DNA of 64,000 bases from Diplosphaera chodatii. Lineage: Eukaryota > Chlorophyta > Trebouxiophyceae > Prasiolales > Stichococcaceae. The number at the start of each line of letters is the position of its first letter. Within the stretch, counting starts at the first letter, position 1. Made by a program: the position numbers and the translations under genes. Shown in pieces: positions 1-17,002 of the stretch. The stretch spans positions 558,001-622,000 of the forward strand of contig JAALGY010000019.1 in NCBI GenBank assembly GCA_032358165.1, given 5' to 3'. The notes below the pieces were generated by a model. The model was not told where the DNA came from, ran no database searches, and was given only the letters and a program-made list of their open reading frames with translations.

Positions 1-4867
<4,867 letters not shown>

Positions 4868-5584
4868 TCCTGTGCGAACTGCAGTCCCTTGTTGAAGGCA
4901 CCTTCTGATCAGTATCACCAACCAGCTGTGCTGCTGTTGTGCAGGAGAGCATCTTGGGCAACAGGCAGCCAACCGCTGTTGCAGTGCACTGAAACTACAG
5001 TACGGTACCAGCTGGCTCTCAGCATGCCAGTGCTTAAGCTCGCACAGATTGCTGTGCAGACTTTTGGGAAGCAAAGTAGCTTTGTGTACTGTATGTGATA
5101 CATTGCAACCAGCAAGTTACACACAGCGCATGGTTTCGTGTTCATGAAAAAATCAACTTGCCTATCATGCGGCATGCACCTTCGGTTCACAAAGACCCCT
5201 TGCTGTTGCAACATCCGCTGCCTACTACAGTATGTAAAAACCAGCGACGCGCGCATCAACACTTGATGCAGCCGTCCAGAAACACGTCTGCGCAGCGTTT
5301 GAGGTGCTGCGCAGCCAAGCCTAACTAGAACCCTGTGCAGTTTGCGGGCAATCGGCACCAAAAAGGCTGAGGATCACTGAGCTGCGGCAGCTGCCGCCTT
5401 CGCAGCCACGAGCCATGAATGAGCAACAGCAGCCACAGCCCAGAGTCCCAACTGAAGGAAAAAGTTTCACAGGGAGCAAGATGAGCTGCCCCCTGCGTCC
5501 GCAGCCAGTCCAGCGCGGCTGCTCCAAACCGCACAGGGAGCTGCTGCCTAGGCGCCTGCTGGGGAGTGGCCAGGGCCGCTCGGG
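4868..5584. other. Intergenic, tail-to-tail 3' flanks of SMC5 and the Alfin-like gene
   Basis: About 720 bp holding the 3' untranslated ends of two convergent genes. I see no frame with coding character, no tRNA-like fold and no repeat. TGTA-rich stretches near 5085-5100 (tgtactgtatg) could belong to SMC5 3'-end signals, but that is a guess. Confidence 0.5.
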
Positions 5585-7882
5585 CTACACCCCATTCCGC
5601 AGGCACTGCGGGCACTTCCACTTCCCCATCCGCTGCGCCTTGCCAGGCGTCATCTGCATACGCAGCCACTGCGGTCGGCACATCGTGTTCACGGGTCGAT
5701 CCAGCGCATGCGGCGCCAGTATCTGTTGGGCGGTGCCCAGCATGAGAGGTGACAACCACGAGATGGCGTGCTGACAGGCGCTGTACATGGCCTCACCTGC
5801 ACGCATTTGCCGTCATACCATGTGTCGCAGAAGTCGCATGCGATCCAGAACTCGCCCACCCTGCCCGCAGAAGCACAACAAGTGAGCATGACGTGCAAGC
5901 CACAGTCTATTTGAGCGGGACACACATCCCGCTGCCTGACCAGAAACACAGAGCCCTCAACAGACCACAAGTCAGGCACCTGTACTGCCTGCCGCAGTTG
6001 GGGCACGGGTCGCCGTCGCCGTCCCCGTAGGCCTCGCCGCCCACTGCCGCTGCCTCCTCCTCTTCCTCTTCGTCCTCGTCCTCGTAGTCGTCGTCATCGT
6101 CTTCATGCTTGCCATTGAGCCGCTGCACCTGTGTGCACCCAACGTATCCACGACATCAGCATCGCCAGCATTGTTGCACATAGGGAGATACAGTGCCGTG
6201 CTGTAGTGGATGATTCAGGTCCACACGAACATGGGTGCTGGAAGGAGCGGGGCATGTCCTATGCAGAGACGCACCGGCTTGGGCTGCCTGCCTGCTGCTG
6301 TCGGCCGCGCGGGCGGCGGTGGCGCTGACCGCTTCCGCGGGTTTTTGCTGCCTGCGCTGGACGGCGCCTTGCCCGAGACGATCTCGTAGCACGTCGGCAG
6401 CTCGTTGATCAGCTCAAACAGCCGGTCCCTGCATGAGGCATGCGCCAGCGCGTGGGGGACATGATGCGGCATTGGACCTAAGCCCAGCTCCAGGGGTGGC
6501 GAGGAGCAATGGCCAAGCGAACGCTGCATTTCCATGTCGAAAGTTCGGTGACTTTAGCACATGTGCAGAGAGCCTGGCAAGCTGCAGGCCGCAGGAGGTG
6601 CAGTATCGTACAGTGGATCATACGCTGTGGTCGGCAAAGCCCTGCCTGCGAGCCGCGGCTTGCTGCCTGCCAGTTCAGCGTGCTCACCTGCCCTCTTTGT
6701 TCAGCCGCGCGCCGTTGTAGAAGGCGACCGCGAGCAGCCAACAGTCGCTGTGCACCGCCACCAACGCCAGCCAGTCCCGCCTCTGCGCAATGACGCACGG
6801 ACCGCAGTCAAGACATGCCGACGATGTCTGTGTGACGCTGATTGACTCGTGCTGTGCCCTGATGCCGAGCGCGGGGGCCGGCGACGTGCGTTGAGAGCCT
6901 GTGGTTACCTCGACACCGGAACAGACAGCAGGTCAGCAGGGGCATCTTGCCGCAAGCCCGAGCGCGCAGCACCGTCCAGATGTCTTGGGCATGCTTGCGC
7001 ACGACATCCATGCGCCGTCGCTGACGTTCGTCCCGACTACAGACACGATCAGGTGGCATGCCGGCTTTCAAAGTGCGCTCCCGTGGTGCATTCGACCGCC
7101 ATGCGCATGCGCGAGCGCACCGGCTGCATGCTCATGTGGCACTATACCTTCATTGGGAACGCGGACGCTGAGCCACAGCATGCAGGGGCGCTCAACAGTG
7201 GTCGGCCCTGGGTGGCCCATCCGGAGGAGGGTTGCTCGCCTGCATGCCATCGCGCGCGAAGTTGATGCCTAGCGCGGGCTCCGGCACCTCAGGCGGCACC
7301 TCCTCCGCCGGCAGGTCCACCTCCCAGGAACCGTCAGCGTGGCCATACAGGCAGAGGTTCTCCCGCTCCGGATCGCTGAGCTGGAACAGCCGCTCCACGC
7401 TGCGAGGGCAGGTGCAACGGGGGTCAGGCCGACGGTGTGTGACATGTGGATCGTGCTGGTATGCTGTGGTGGAGCGGGCTGGCAGGGCGTGGGCGCCCTT
7501 CACGGACGAGCTCGTCGCCTGGAGCCAGGGCTCAGCAGGCCGCGTGCCACTGCGGCAGCCCGGTCTGACAGCCGCATAGAACCCGCGCAGGCAGGCAGCT
7601 GCACGTTCATGCAGAGCAGCGACTCGCACTGGCGCCGTTCGCAGCTGCTTTGCCCGCGAGATGGGGGGCGACAGCTTGGTTGTCAACACACCCGTCAACG
7701 CCGCGTCCCTGCAGCGGCGGAGGCGGCAGCCACCGCCCGATGCTGCGCAGCGCTCCAATACCGCAGCACACAGCAAGCAGACAGCGCAGACGCCTGGTGA
7801 CTACTCACTCTGTGGTGAGGGCCCGCACGATGCCGTTCCTCCGCTGAGCAAAGTCGCTGAACACGTCATCGGGCGTCCGCAT
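5585..7882 (-). CDS. Alfin1-like PHD-finger protein
   Basis: Nuclear chromatin reader of the Alfin-like family. In plants these proteins bind H3K4me3 through a C-terminal PHD finger and hold a family-specific N-terminal domain. Seven exons close in phase (7809-7882, 7240-7399, 6688-6782, 6275-6428, 5980-6128, 5797-5860, 5585-5653), giving 254 residues, the usual family length. The N-terminal domain shows [64 protein letters not shown] and [19 protein letters not shown] Pro/Arg linker and a run of Asp/Glu (exon 5980-6128) precede the PHD finger CPNC..CDFC..C..CPQC. Where the family has WFHGKC this protein has WYDGKC, so the zinc-binding His is Asp. Intron 2 has a GC donor (CAG|GCGAGC at 7240). 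It is head-to-head with the gene at 8303. Confidence 0.94.
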
Positions 7883-8302
7883 GGCAGCCGGTGGTGCGTG
7901 CCGCCTGGTGTAGCCGCCGCTGCGGTGAGCCCGGCGCCTGCGCCCGCGCTGCCGAAGTGCAGATCGCCTCCTTGGGCCTGGACTGGACCCTAACCAATGG
8001 TGTTACTACTGTTGAGGCTAATCACCGAGTAGCCTGTGCTGCTCAGCGACTCGCAGGCGTCGTTGCAACCTCGTTTGTCCAAATTCCCTTCAAAGGAGAG
8101 GCTTTTTGACGCTTGATGTGTCAGGTGTGCAGCCCTTCTAAGGGAGACGTCGCGGCCGGTCGGTGAGCTCGCGAACATGACCTTGATGCGCAGTTGCCGC
8201 GCTCTGTTCGAACGTGACTGTCGAGCACCCTGCTCCGCTTTGCACCACCTTTACTCATTAAAGCGGCTCATAGACACATAATGCAATGCTGCAGCACCCA
8301 AG
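7883..8302. promoter_or_regulatory. Shared upstream region of two divergent genes
   Basis: A 420-bp spacer between the Alfin-like start (7882, minus) and the TFxP-repeat protein start (8303, plus). It must hold both 5' untranslated regions and promoters. I recognise no specific TATA box or operator. The 7985-8280 part is less GC-rich than the coding exons. Confidence 0.5.
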
Positions 8303-11300
8303 ATGGCGCATGTGGGCGAGGACGTTGCGACAGTGGCAGACACTACAACAGCCGGCCCTGAGGAGGTGCAGCAGGACCCGGCTGGCAGCGGGGACGCGGC
8401 AGACACGCAGTCTGATCCTGAGGGCCCCGGAATGCCGGAATCACGGTCAGCGGCTGGTTCGCATGCAACCGGAGCTCAGCCCAGTGCCACATCAGATGCA
8501 GCAGGTATCCTGACGACAGAGCCAGGTGCAACCGTTGCAGCGGTCGACAGCGGCACAGATTCCGCTGAACTGCAAAGACTGCTGGAAGAGCTGCAAGAAC
8601 AGTCAGACGCAGACAGCTTGGCGGCTCAGCAGCGATTGCTGTCAACACCTGCGCCCCCTACATTCCAAAATGCTGCCGACGCCAGCGTGGATCTGGTGCT
8701 GTCGCCAGATGACCTCATGGCAACTGACACCGTGCAATCTGGGACAGACGTTGACTCACACCGCGCACCAAGTCAGCAGCTGCTTACCGCTGGCAGCACC
8801 CAGCCACCCCAGGGTGCAGCGGCACAGGCTGCACCTGCGGATGGTGGAGATGACGGCGGCAGCAGCTCGGATGACGGCTGGAGTCCGGCCGGTCCTGGAG
8901 CCAGGACGCCCCGTGAAAGTGGCACCTCGCAGGCCAGCGTCCGCAGCCAGGACGGCAGCCGGCGTGGCGGCACAGCGGGCCAGGCCGCCGATTCGCCTGG
9001 CGGCCGGCGGCTCACCGGCGGGTGGACGCCCAGAGCAGCGCCGGGCGCCGACGCGGCCGGGACCGACCCGCCGAGGTACCCCAGGGCGGACTACGCGGCC
9101 GCGGCGGCAGCTCGCCACGCTCAGCAGCGGGCCCACGCCGCCAGCAGAGCTCGGGGCGGCAGCCCCCGACGCTCAGCCGGCGCCCGCCGGCAGCTGTTCC
9201 GCGCGCCGAGGGGCGTCGCCGCGGTGCGACGTCAATCCCGTCCCAGCAGCGGCGCGACTGACAGTCGTGCCGGCAGTGGTGTCGACGGCGATGTGCAGCG
9301 ACCTGGCATTGGTGGCACCAGAGCAAAGTCCCGGCGCTGGAGTGGGATGGCACCGCCCGGGGTGCAGCTGTATGGCCGCGTGCATGCGTGGAAGGAGGAC
9401 AACAAGCAGCGGTGGGACTCGGAGCTTGCTTGACCTATTGCCTTTGCTTGTTTGATGCAGTGTCGCACTGTTGCTGCAGCATATGTTGCCTCGTCCTGGA
9501 GATGAATGCAGTACCTGGAGCACTGCGCCTGCTTAGCTGTAGCCAGTGCTGCTCGTGTTTGAAGGTACGAAGAGGAGCGGCGGCAGCGGGAACAGGAGGC
9601 GCTGCAAGCCTGCACCTTTGCGCCTTCAGTCAACCACTGCTCTCCTCGCCCGCATGCTGCGGAGCCCGGCGTCCCAGTCAGGCCGGCGTCCCGACGTGGC
9701 ACCCCTGGCAAGGTGAGCTTGCGTACTAGCGTTAGCACACAGGTGCAGTTCAGCCGAACGATTTCACACATCGCTGCACCTTTGCTTGCACGGCTCACAA
9801 CTGTGCCAGTTTGCTGTAATGGCTGTTAACCAAGTGCCTTTGCGCCCAGCTGCCCCTGTATTGGCCCGCTCAGCCGCTGCCTCCAGCTGGAAGCTGGAAC
9901 TTGCTGCATCAGGCTGATGCGCATGGCCTCAGCTGCTGCAGAGCAACACACATCCTGAGCATGTGATCACAACACCTCCTGACGCCCTGCAATGTGCCGC
10001 GTGTAGGCAAACGCCAGCAAGCAGGCACCGACTGGTGGTGCAGCAGGGGCGCTCGACTTCCGCGTGTTTATGCAGCAGCAGGCGGCGCTGGAGGCAGTAG
10101 AAGAGCAGCCACCAACCCCGAGCTTGGCAACAGCTGCACGGCTGGGCTCAGCGCAGCCAGCTGCTGAGGCAGTGGTGCTGCAAGATGTGGAGGGCAAATC
10201 CGCAGGCAACTGCAGCAGCCTGCGGCCGGATGGCAGGATTACCATCAGCATTGCTGCAGACGCGACAGCAGCCATGGCCCCAGCACCAGATGCGCAAGGG
10301 TTGGTGTTCGCACGTCTGTATGAGTCCGGCCAGACGTCGTTGCGGCGCAAGGAAGCGTACGCCAGGGCTACGGCTGCAGCAGAACGGGCTGGGCTGCTGA
10401 GCGCCTCCCCACACCCGCTGCCGCTGCCAGCTGGCCCACCCCGTGCAGGAACATCCAGGCCTGCGTCCCCTGCAGGTGCACATGGCTCCGCACCAGATGT
10501 ATGACTGCTTGCTTGGTCCACCGATGTGAGCAGGTACCAACTTGAGCGGTGAGACGCATGCTAGTGCAGTCTCACCTGTTGTGCAGGTCGAAGTGTTAAG
10601 GAAAGCTTCCTTGGCGAGGCGGCCTGTACCTTTCATCCCCAGACCAACCTGCACCTGAAGCCTCGCTCCAGGCCGGTGATCAATCTCCAACTGACATGTG
10701 CTGCCTGCTGTTGTACGAGAGACCTAACATCTGGAGCATCGATCACTGTCAGCAGTCACAGGATTCGAGTCCAACTGCTGAGCCGCATCTGCATGCTGCA
10801 GGGCACGCCCAAGAAGACGCCGCCAGCGCAGCCGGCAATGTCTCCCTTACAGGCCCCAGACACCCTCAGCCCACAAGCAGGCCCAGCAGAACAGAATGTA
10901 AAACCTGCAGTCACACCAGGCTTGGCAGGTGCTCAGCCCACAGCACAGCCCGCTGCAGCCGCCGATCCGGGGCACCTCATTGGCGGCGCTGACAGCGGCA
11001 GCATGTCCGGCGCCGTCGAGGCTGCCCACGAGGAAGCGGCAGCAGCCCTCGCTCGCTTGACATATATTAAGGTACTGTGCATAGGCAGCTCCAGCAGCAT
11101 GGCACTCGGCTGTAGCACAACCTGGGCCTTCCCAATTGGTATCTATCCTTGCCGGACGCCTTCATTTGTAAAAGTAGCAGACGGCACCATCAGTACGCAG
11201 CATGTGTTGCTGCACAAGCGCCCAAGTGCATGTGTTATGTCACAGGCACGCCAGGCACTGGCTAGCGGCAGGAGCGCAGACATGGGAACTGGCATGGTTG

Positions 11301-12799
11301 CACATGGCGTCAGTGGGAAGTTGGACTGGAACGAGTTCATGGCCCGTCAGACCAGCTTCCTCCAGGTGACGATGTCCTCCGATGAGTGGCGGGGACACTG
11401 TGCCCTATGTGCAAGCCGTGCCTCCCTGCTGATATCTGTTAGCAAATCAGCGAATGTTCGCTGCATGCTGATGAGAAATCAATTGCGCAGGCAAAGGAGC
11501 AACATGCTGAGGCGGCACGTGCAGAGGCGCTTCCTGTCGGCCGGCCAGAGCTGTGCCCAACCTCCCGCAAGCTGCTGGAGCACATTCAGGGCCGCAGCAC
11601 CATCGCCGCCGGCCGGGTTCGTGCCTGCATGCAGTCTGTAGGTTGAGGCTGTCATCGTGCTGCAGCACAGCCGACATGGCAATAAGGTTCTGTCACCTCC
11701 TGTGTCGACATATATGTGAGCAGTGACATTTCCTGCCTGCAGACGGCCAGTTCGCCCTTGGCACAGAATCTGCAGGAACTTGCTGCTGTGGCACCGCAGC
11801 CAGCATCTTTCTTGGGCCATGACCAGGAGACCTTCAGGTTTCCTCTCCACTCAGTGACTGTGATGCTATATGCAGAGGCTTTGTACTTTGTTGCTGATCA
11901 CAGCAAGTGCTGCTCTTGCATATCGTGTGGTGCCGGCATGTGCAATGGCATCACTTGAACTGCAGGCCCAAGATCAGCAGGGATGCACATGCACGCCCTG
12001 GCAGGACGGTGCAGGAGATGAGCAGCGGTGATGCGCTGCGCCACGAGCTGCTTGTGGTACGCCACTCGCTGTCCATCATGTGATCTCCCATTGCATGCAC
12101 CATGAAACACAAACATATGTGGAGGAACAAAGCTAGAGACATGGAGAGACCTGGTTCGCTGGATGAACACTTACTTAACACTCATAAAATGCTTAAACAT
12201 TCCAGCACGATGCTTTGCAGGAGCATGCACGTCACGAGGCGCTGCAAAAGCAGCTGCAGGAGCTGACATTCAAGCCTGTGATCAATCGCAGCCGAGATGT
12301 GGGACCTGTCATCTCCATGCTAGACCCTGGCAGGCACCTGGCCCAGGTTTGAACACATGCAGTCAAAGTCTAGCATCACCAAATTTGCCATACAACTATA
12401 TGCTTTGCATGGTCTGCGCCCTGAGTGTCCATTGCCTGTCAGCACTTGGAAGAGTTGGCCGGCATATTTTTTCTGAGAGATTCACAGTTGACATGTTGAC
12501 ATAGGTTGCGGCCATGCAAATAAGACGGGAAGCAGAGAGGGTGCAGCGGCATATGCAGAAAGAGGTGGGTACCTTAGAACTGAACCGTCTGCCTGAGAAC
12601 CATCAGCATGATAAGCCTTCATCTTACCCCCCCTGCAACCCTGTGACAGAAGAATTGGAAGTTGCAGGAGGAGGAACTGCGGGCATGCACCTTCAAGCCG
12701 CACACTAAGAAGCTCCCCGCCTACATTTCGCGGATGGCAGCCAGCCACAGGGCAAAGAAACATGCCAGCACTGCGCAGCACAGTAGAACCAGCTTCTAG
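8303..12799 (+). CDS. TFxP-motif repeat protein, function unknown
   Basis: Twelve exons close in phase (8303-9411, 9565-9712, 10007-10475, 10587-10675, 10802-11071, 11246-11365, 11491-11616, 11743-11837, 11966-12053, 12221-12346, 12505-12564, 12668-12799), giving about 943 residues. The large first exon is low-complexity and disordered (Ser, Gly, Ala, Arg; RGG-like stretches near 9000-9250). The rest repeats one theme: a charged helix rich in Glu, Arg and Gln followed by a [C/L]TFxP turn. Four are visible: ALQACTFAPSVN, GEAACTFHPQTN, LQELTFKPVIN and LRACTFKPHT. Protist proteins with such motifs are often assigned to basal bodies, flagella or the cytoskeleton, but the motif alone does not prove that. 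The last acceptor could be 12661 or 12667; both keep the frame. Confidence 0.8.
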
Positions 12800-12971
12800 G
12801 CCAGAGTGCGTTGTGTGCTGGAAACCCCATGTGAGGGCGAGCGCTTAGAACCGCATTGCTGTACAGGTTGGCATCGTTACATGAGCACACCCTTGCACAC
12901 AAATAGCAAGCTGCCAACCAGCATGTCCATGCACACGTTCAGGCTGTGCAGCAGCTATACACGACCTCCAC

Positions 12972-13805
12972 TCAGTACGCCGGGATCCTGGGCGCTTCGC
13001 CAATGACCGGCTTGGCAAGGAAGTCGGTGAACTCCTGCAGCGGGTTCTTCTCGAACCGCGTCTCCTGCCACAAGTCTGGCGTCAAGAAGTCGTACGTCGC
13101 CTGCAGCGCCGCAAACGTCGCCTTCACGAAGTTGCCCAGCGTCTTGGTGGAGCCGCGCGAGGCTGTGTAGCAGTCGTCGATGCCCGCCATCTGCAGCACC
13201 TTCTTCGGCACACGCGCCGCCACGATGCCCGCACCACGGGGCGCCGGGATGAGCCGCACCGTGACGCTGCCGCACTTGCCGGTCGTCTTGGTGGGCACGG
13301 TGTGGGGCTTGCCGATCTTGTTGCCCCAGTAGCCACGGCGCACCGGCACCACCGACGTCTTGGCCAGGATGATGGCGCCGCGGATGGCTGTGGCGACCTC
13401 CTTGGCGCACTTCACGCCCAGGCCCACATGGCCGTTGGAGTCGCCCACCACCACGAACGCCTTGAAGCGCGTCCGCTGGCCGGCGCGTGTCTGCTTCTGC
13501 ACGGGCATGATCTTCATGACCTCGTCCTTGAGGGCGCTGCCGAGGAAGAACTCCACGATCTGGTACTCCTTGATCGGCATGGAGAACAGGAAGATGTCCT
13601 CCAGCTTCTTGATCTTGCCCTGCTGTACAAGCCGGCCGAGCTTGGTGAGCGGCACCCACTTCTCCTCATCCTTCTCGCCGCGGCCACGGCCCCTGCCGCG
13701 TCCACGTCCGCGGTCGCCCCGACCGCGGTCACCCCTGCCACGGTCACCACGCCCGCGGTCGCCCCGGCCGCCAAAGCCGCGGTCGAAGCCGCCTCGATCC
13801 GCCAT
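12972..13805 (-). CDS. RPS2: 40S ribosomal protein S2 (uS5)
   Basis: Component of the small cytosolic ribosomal subunit, near the mRNA entry channel. A single uninterrupted reading frame of 277 residues, notable beside its intron-rich neighbours. After [13 protein letters not shown] comes an RG-rich tail (repeated GDRGR units) typical of eukaryotic S2 and a substrate for arginine methylation in other species. The conserved body follows: [89 protein letters not shown] and TPDLWQE near the end. I chose the ATG at 13805 because the protein then starts as known S2 proteins do; the frame stays open 68 codons upstream to 14009, which I treat as 5' leader. A TGTAA element on the minus strand near 12876 fits a green-algal polyadenylation signal. 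Confidence 0.98.
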   Translation of the reverse strand: MADRGGFDRGFGGRGDRGRGDRGRGDRGRGDRGRGRGRGRGRGEKDEEKWVPLTKLGRLVQQGKIKKLEDIFLFSMPIKEYQIVEFFLGSALKDEVMKIMPVQKQTRAGQRTRFKAFVVVGDSNGHVGLGVKCAKEVATAIRGAIILAKTSVVPVRRGYWGNKIGKPHTVPTKTTGKCGSVTVRLIPAPRGAGIVAARVPKKVLQMAGIDDCYTASRGSTKTLGNFVKATFAALQATYDFLTPDLWQETRFEKNPLQEFTDFLAKPVIGEAPRIPAY

Positions 13806-14172
13806 GCTTTCCCTGTTCAGCAGCGGTTCGGCGTTGGCAGCACCTGAAAGGCCTGCAACCTGAGGCCGGCGGTGCGCAAAAGACTGCTTAGGGTTTGGGG
13901 GCTTGAGGGTCGTCAACCGGATGGAGCGTTGGAAGCAAGGCGGAAGCAGCTGCGAGCTGGTCAGCTGGGTGCTGATGTAGGAGTTGCCGCAGTGTGCTGT
14001 GCTGTGCATATGGCCAGTGGTTCGTCACAAAATCGTGCGTGATACTAGTTGAGTGTTCTGCTAGGCCTTCATGACGCCGCGCAACCATTAGTAACGTCAA
14101 CATACTGAGGTCCCTGAGCTTCTCATTGCTGCAATTTTGCTATCACCTCTGGCTTTGACCACATAGCACATC
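13806..14172. promoter_or_regulatory. Divergent upstream region of RPS2 and the polyprenyl synthase
   Basis: A 367-bp spacer between two outward-facing genes. It holds the RPS2 5' leader, which has possible leader splice sites near 13840-13870, and the synthase promoter. No specific motif can be named with confidence. Confidence 0.45.
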
Positions 14173-17002
14173 ATGCTGCGGATTGGGAGGCTGGCGGCGC
14201 TGCTTGCTGAGGGCGCGTCGCATCCTGCAGCTCAGCTGCCCCTCCTGGGTGCGCCAAGCCGCAGCGCACTGCCATGTTGGTCTCGCAGACGTCAAGGGGT
14301 TCGTGTTATCGGCAGCAGCTTACAAACCTCTAACCAGTATGATGTGATGCTGCGCAGCCCCGGTATGCGCAACAGCTCAGTGCACTGCTCAGGTGCGTAG
14401 TAGAGGGCGCCTGCTGTTGATGCCTGCCTGTGCGCATTCCTGCTGTGCAACATGTGCTTTCTGTACATGAGTGGATGAGCAGGTTTAGGTCCCGCAGGGT
14501 GCTCTGGATGGAATGAGAGCGGTGTCAGCGCTGGCAGCATTACAACCTAGGCTGCCGTCACAGCCATTGCAGCCAATGGGAGCGACGTCAGCACAGCCAC
14601 AGCATGGGGCGCCTGAGCAGCAGGCGCACCTGCACTGCAGGCCCAGTCAGCGACAGCAGACGCGACTAATCTCGATGTCAGCGCCCCACTCGGGGTTCAT
14701 CTCGGTGAGGAACAGTCCATCCCCCCCACCCTGTGGGGACGGCTGCATTGCACGGTGCACCCCCACCATGCTGTTGCTGTATCAGCATGAGGCCCACCTC
14801 TGCAGTCAAGGCGGTCTCTCACAGAGCAATGTTGCTGCGCAGAGCTTCGCAGAGCTGGGTAGCCGCAAGCTGGACCCCTTTGCTCTTTTGCTGCGCAGAG
14901 CTTTGCGGAGCTGGGCAGCCGCAAGCTGGACCCCTTTGCTCTTGTGGCCGAGGAGCTGGAGAGCGTGTCGGAGCGGCTCCGGCGCACCATCCTCACAGAG
15001 ATCCCCGTCCTCAGCAGCGCGGCAGAGTACTTCTTCAAGGTGCTGTGCACGTGCAGCAATGCGGCGCACTAGCGAGGGACCTTGCACAAGCCAGGGACCT
15101 TGGCTGTGGCAAGGGCGGTTTTGCATTCAGCTAGCTTGCAGGTCGGGTTGCCCTTGCTGAAGCTGGATTTAAGTGTCTGCAGCTGGGCTCGGAGGGGAAG
15201 CGGCTGCGGCCGACGATCCTGCTGCTGATGGCGTCGTCGCTGTCGGCGGCGATGCCGTCAGCCACCACCCTGGAGGTGGACCTGCGGCCGCCGGCGACGC
15301 ACATCACCGACCATCGGCGCCGGCAGCAGCGCATAGCAGAGGTGGGAACACACGATCGGAACAGCAGCACAGTGCGCCTGTTCACACGTCAACACCTGGG
15401 CCTGCGGATGTGCACACAGTTGCAGTCTTGGAGCTCATCTTGCTGTCGACGTGCAGATCGCAGAGCTCATACATGTTGCCAGCCTGCTGCACGATGATGT
15501 CATCGATGCCGCTTCCACACGCCGTGGTCTGAAAGCGCTCAACATTGCCTTCGGCAACAAGGTGACGGTTGTGGCATCCCTGATGTCAGTGTGCTGAGCA
15601 TTTGGCAGACACCACCTTGCACGGGCGCTATAGACATGTCTGTCCAGAGTGTGGCAAGAGCAATATGACGTGCTGCAGGTGGCAATCCTTGCCGGCGACT
15701 TCCTGCTGGCACGCGCATCAGTCAGCCTGGCCGCGCTGCGCAACAGCGACGTCATCCAGCTGCTGTCGCAGGTCATCGAGGACCTGGTCTCCGGCGAGAT
15801 CATGCAGGTGAGCGGGGCTGTGCAGCAACCTACGTCGCCAAACGATGCAGCACGTTGCCTGGTATGTGCATTCCGAAAGAGCAGCACTGGTGATCTGATC
15901 AGACTGCGGCACAGTCATCACCATGCTCTGCAGATGACGAAGTCGGAGGACAACCTGCTGAGCATGGACCACTATGTGCGCAAGACGTTCTTCAAGACGG
16001 CGTCGCTGATGGCCAACAGCTGCCGGGCGGTGGCCATCCTGGGCGGCGGGGACGACGTCGTCTCGCAGGCCGCCTGGGACTACGGCCGCAACCTGGGCCT
16101 CGCCTTCCAGGTGGCTTCCCGGTCTGCGTTGCATCCCTTTTGGGGTTCACTTGGCAAATGCTACAAGGCGCACCTTGAGTGTTGCCATCCCGGGCGTGCC
16201 CTCTAGCAGTGTGATCAGCACATGGAGCGCGGCCGGCTCTTATAGCAATGCCCATGCAGTACCAACGAAGTATGACCAGTGGATAATGCAAGGCCTGTGA
16301 CACACTACCGATGATGTTGCTCGTGCTGCTGCATGCGCAGCTCATAGATGATGTTCTGGACTACACTGGCAGCAGCAGCATACTGGGGAAGCCAGCGCTC
16401 AATGACCTGGCCAGCGGCATCGCCACCGCGCCCGCGCTGTTTGCAGCCCAGGAGCAGCCGGTGAGCACCTGTCGATCATGCTGCACAGTCCACCTGATGC
16501 ACCGTAAGGAGACGACGAGGATGTGTGTGCTGCCATCACCAATACGTACAGGTCTATAGTACATGTGGACGTCGTCTCGACATCGATGTTCCGGTGCTCT
16601 GCTGTCCCTTATGCACCTACATTGGCCTTGCCTCAAGGGAGTCGAAAGTGACCCATCACGTCGCACATTTGCAGGCGCTTGTGCCACTCATCGCAAGGAG
16701 GTTCAGCAATCCCGGGGATGTGACAGCGGCGCAGGGCATGGTCGACGCCAGCAATGGCATCCAGCTCACACGAGACATGGCAGCCGAGCATGCAGCAGCA
16801 GCCGTCGCAGCGGTGAGTGCAACTGAGATCTGCTCTGTAGCTCCACGCAAGATTCGTCAACAGAGGCTGCCCGTTGCCCACCGATGTCCAATTCCCTGCA
16901 TTGCAGATTCGCTCCCTGCCGCCTGCAAGGTCGGACCATGCCGAAACCTGCCGGCAGGCACTGATTGACATAACGCAGCGTGTGCTCACACGGTCGAAGT
17001 GA
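14173..17002 (+). CDS. Long-chain trans-polyprenyl diphosphate synthase, probably mitochondrial
   Basis: Adds isopentenyl units to an allylic diphosphate to make a long all-trans prenyl chain, most likely the ubiquinone side chain (solanesyl diphosphate synthase/Coq1 group). Clean exons: 14899-15039, 15183-15341, 15457-15561, 15679-15807, 15934-16110, 16341-16460, 16675-16812 and 16907-17002. Motifs in order: [12 protein letters not shown]; first Asp-rich motif [31 protein letters not shown]; a region near [16 protein letters not shown]; second Asp-rich motif [14 protein letters not shown]; and a terminal [11 protein letters not shown]. The N-terminus (from 14173) is rich in Arg, Leu and Ala without acidic residues, like an organellar presequence. 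The join between exon 1 and the open frame at 14498-14706 is unresolved in phase. The acceptor of the exon at 14899 lies in a tandem duplication (see 14832-14943). Confidence 0.93.
14832..14943 (+). repeat. 56-bp tandem duplication spanning a splice acceptor and exon start
   Basis: Copies at 14832-14887 and 14888-14943 each contain intron end, AG and the first codons of the exon. They differ at three positions, all third codon positions (TTC/TTT, GCA/GCG, GGT/GGC). Only the second copy continues in frame into the prenyl synthase; 56 is not a multiple of three, so using the first acceptor shifts the frame. Confidence 0.95.

Noticed and set aside
13302..13863. Plus-strand frames opposite RPS2
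   Set aside because: Mirror images of the conserved RPS2 coding sequence and its RG-repeat tail.
13806..14009. 68-codon N-terminal extension of RPS2
   Set aside because: Open and in frame, but known S2 proteins start at the MADRGG position and the extension has leader-like composition with possible splice sites.
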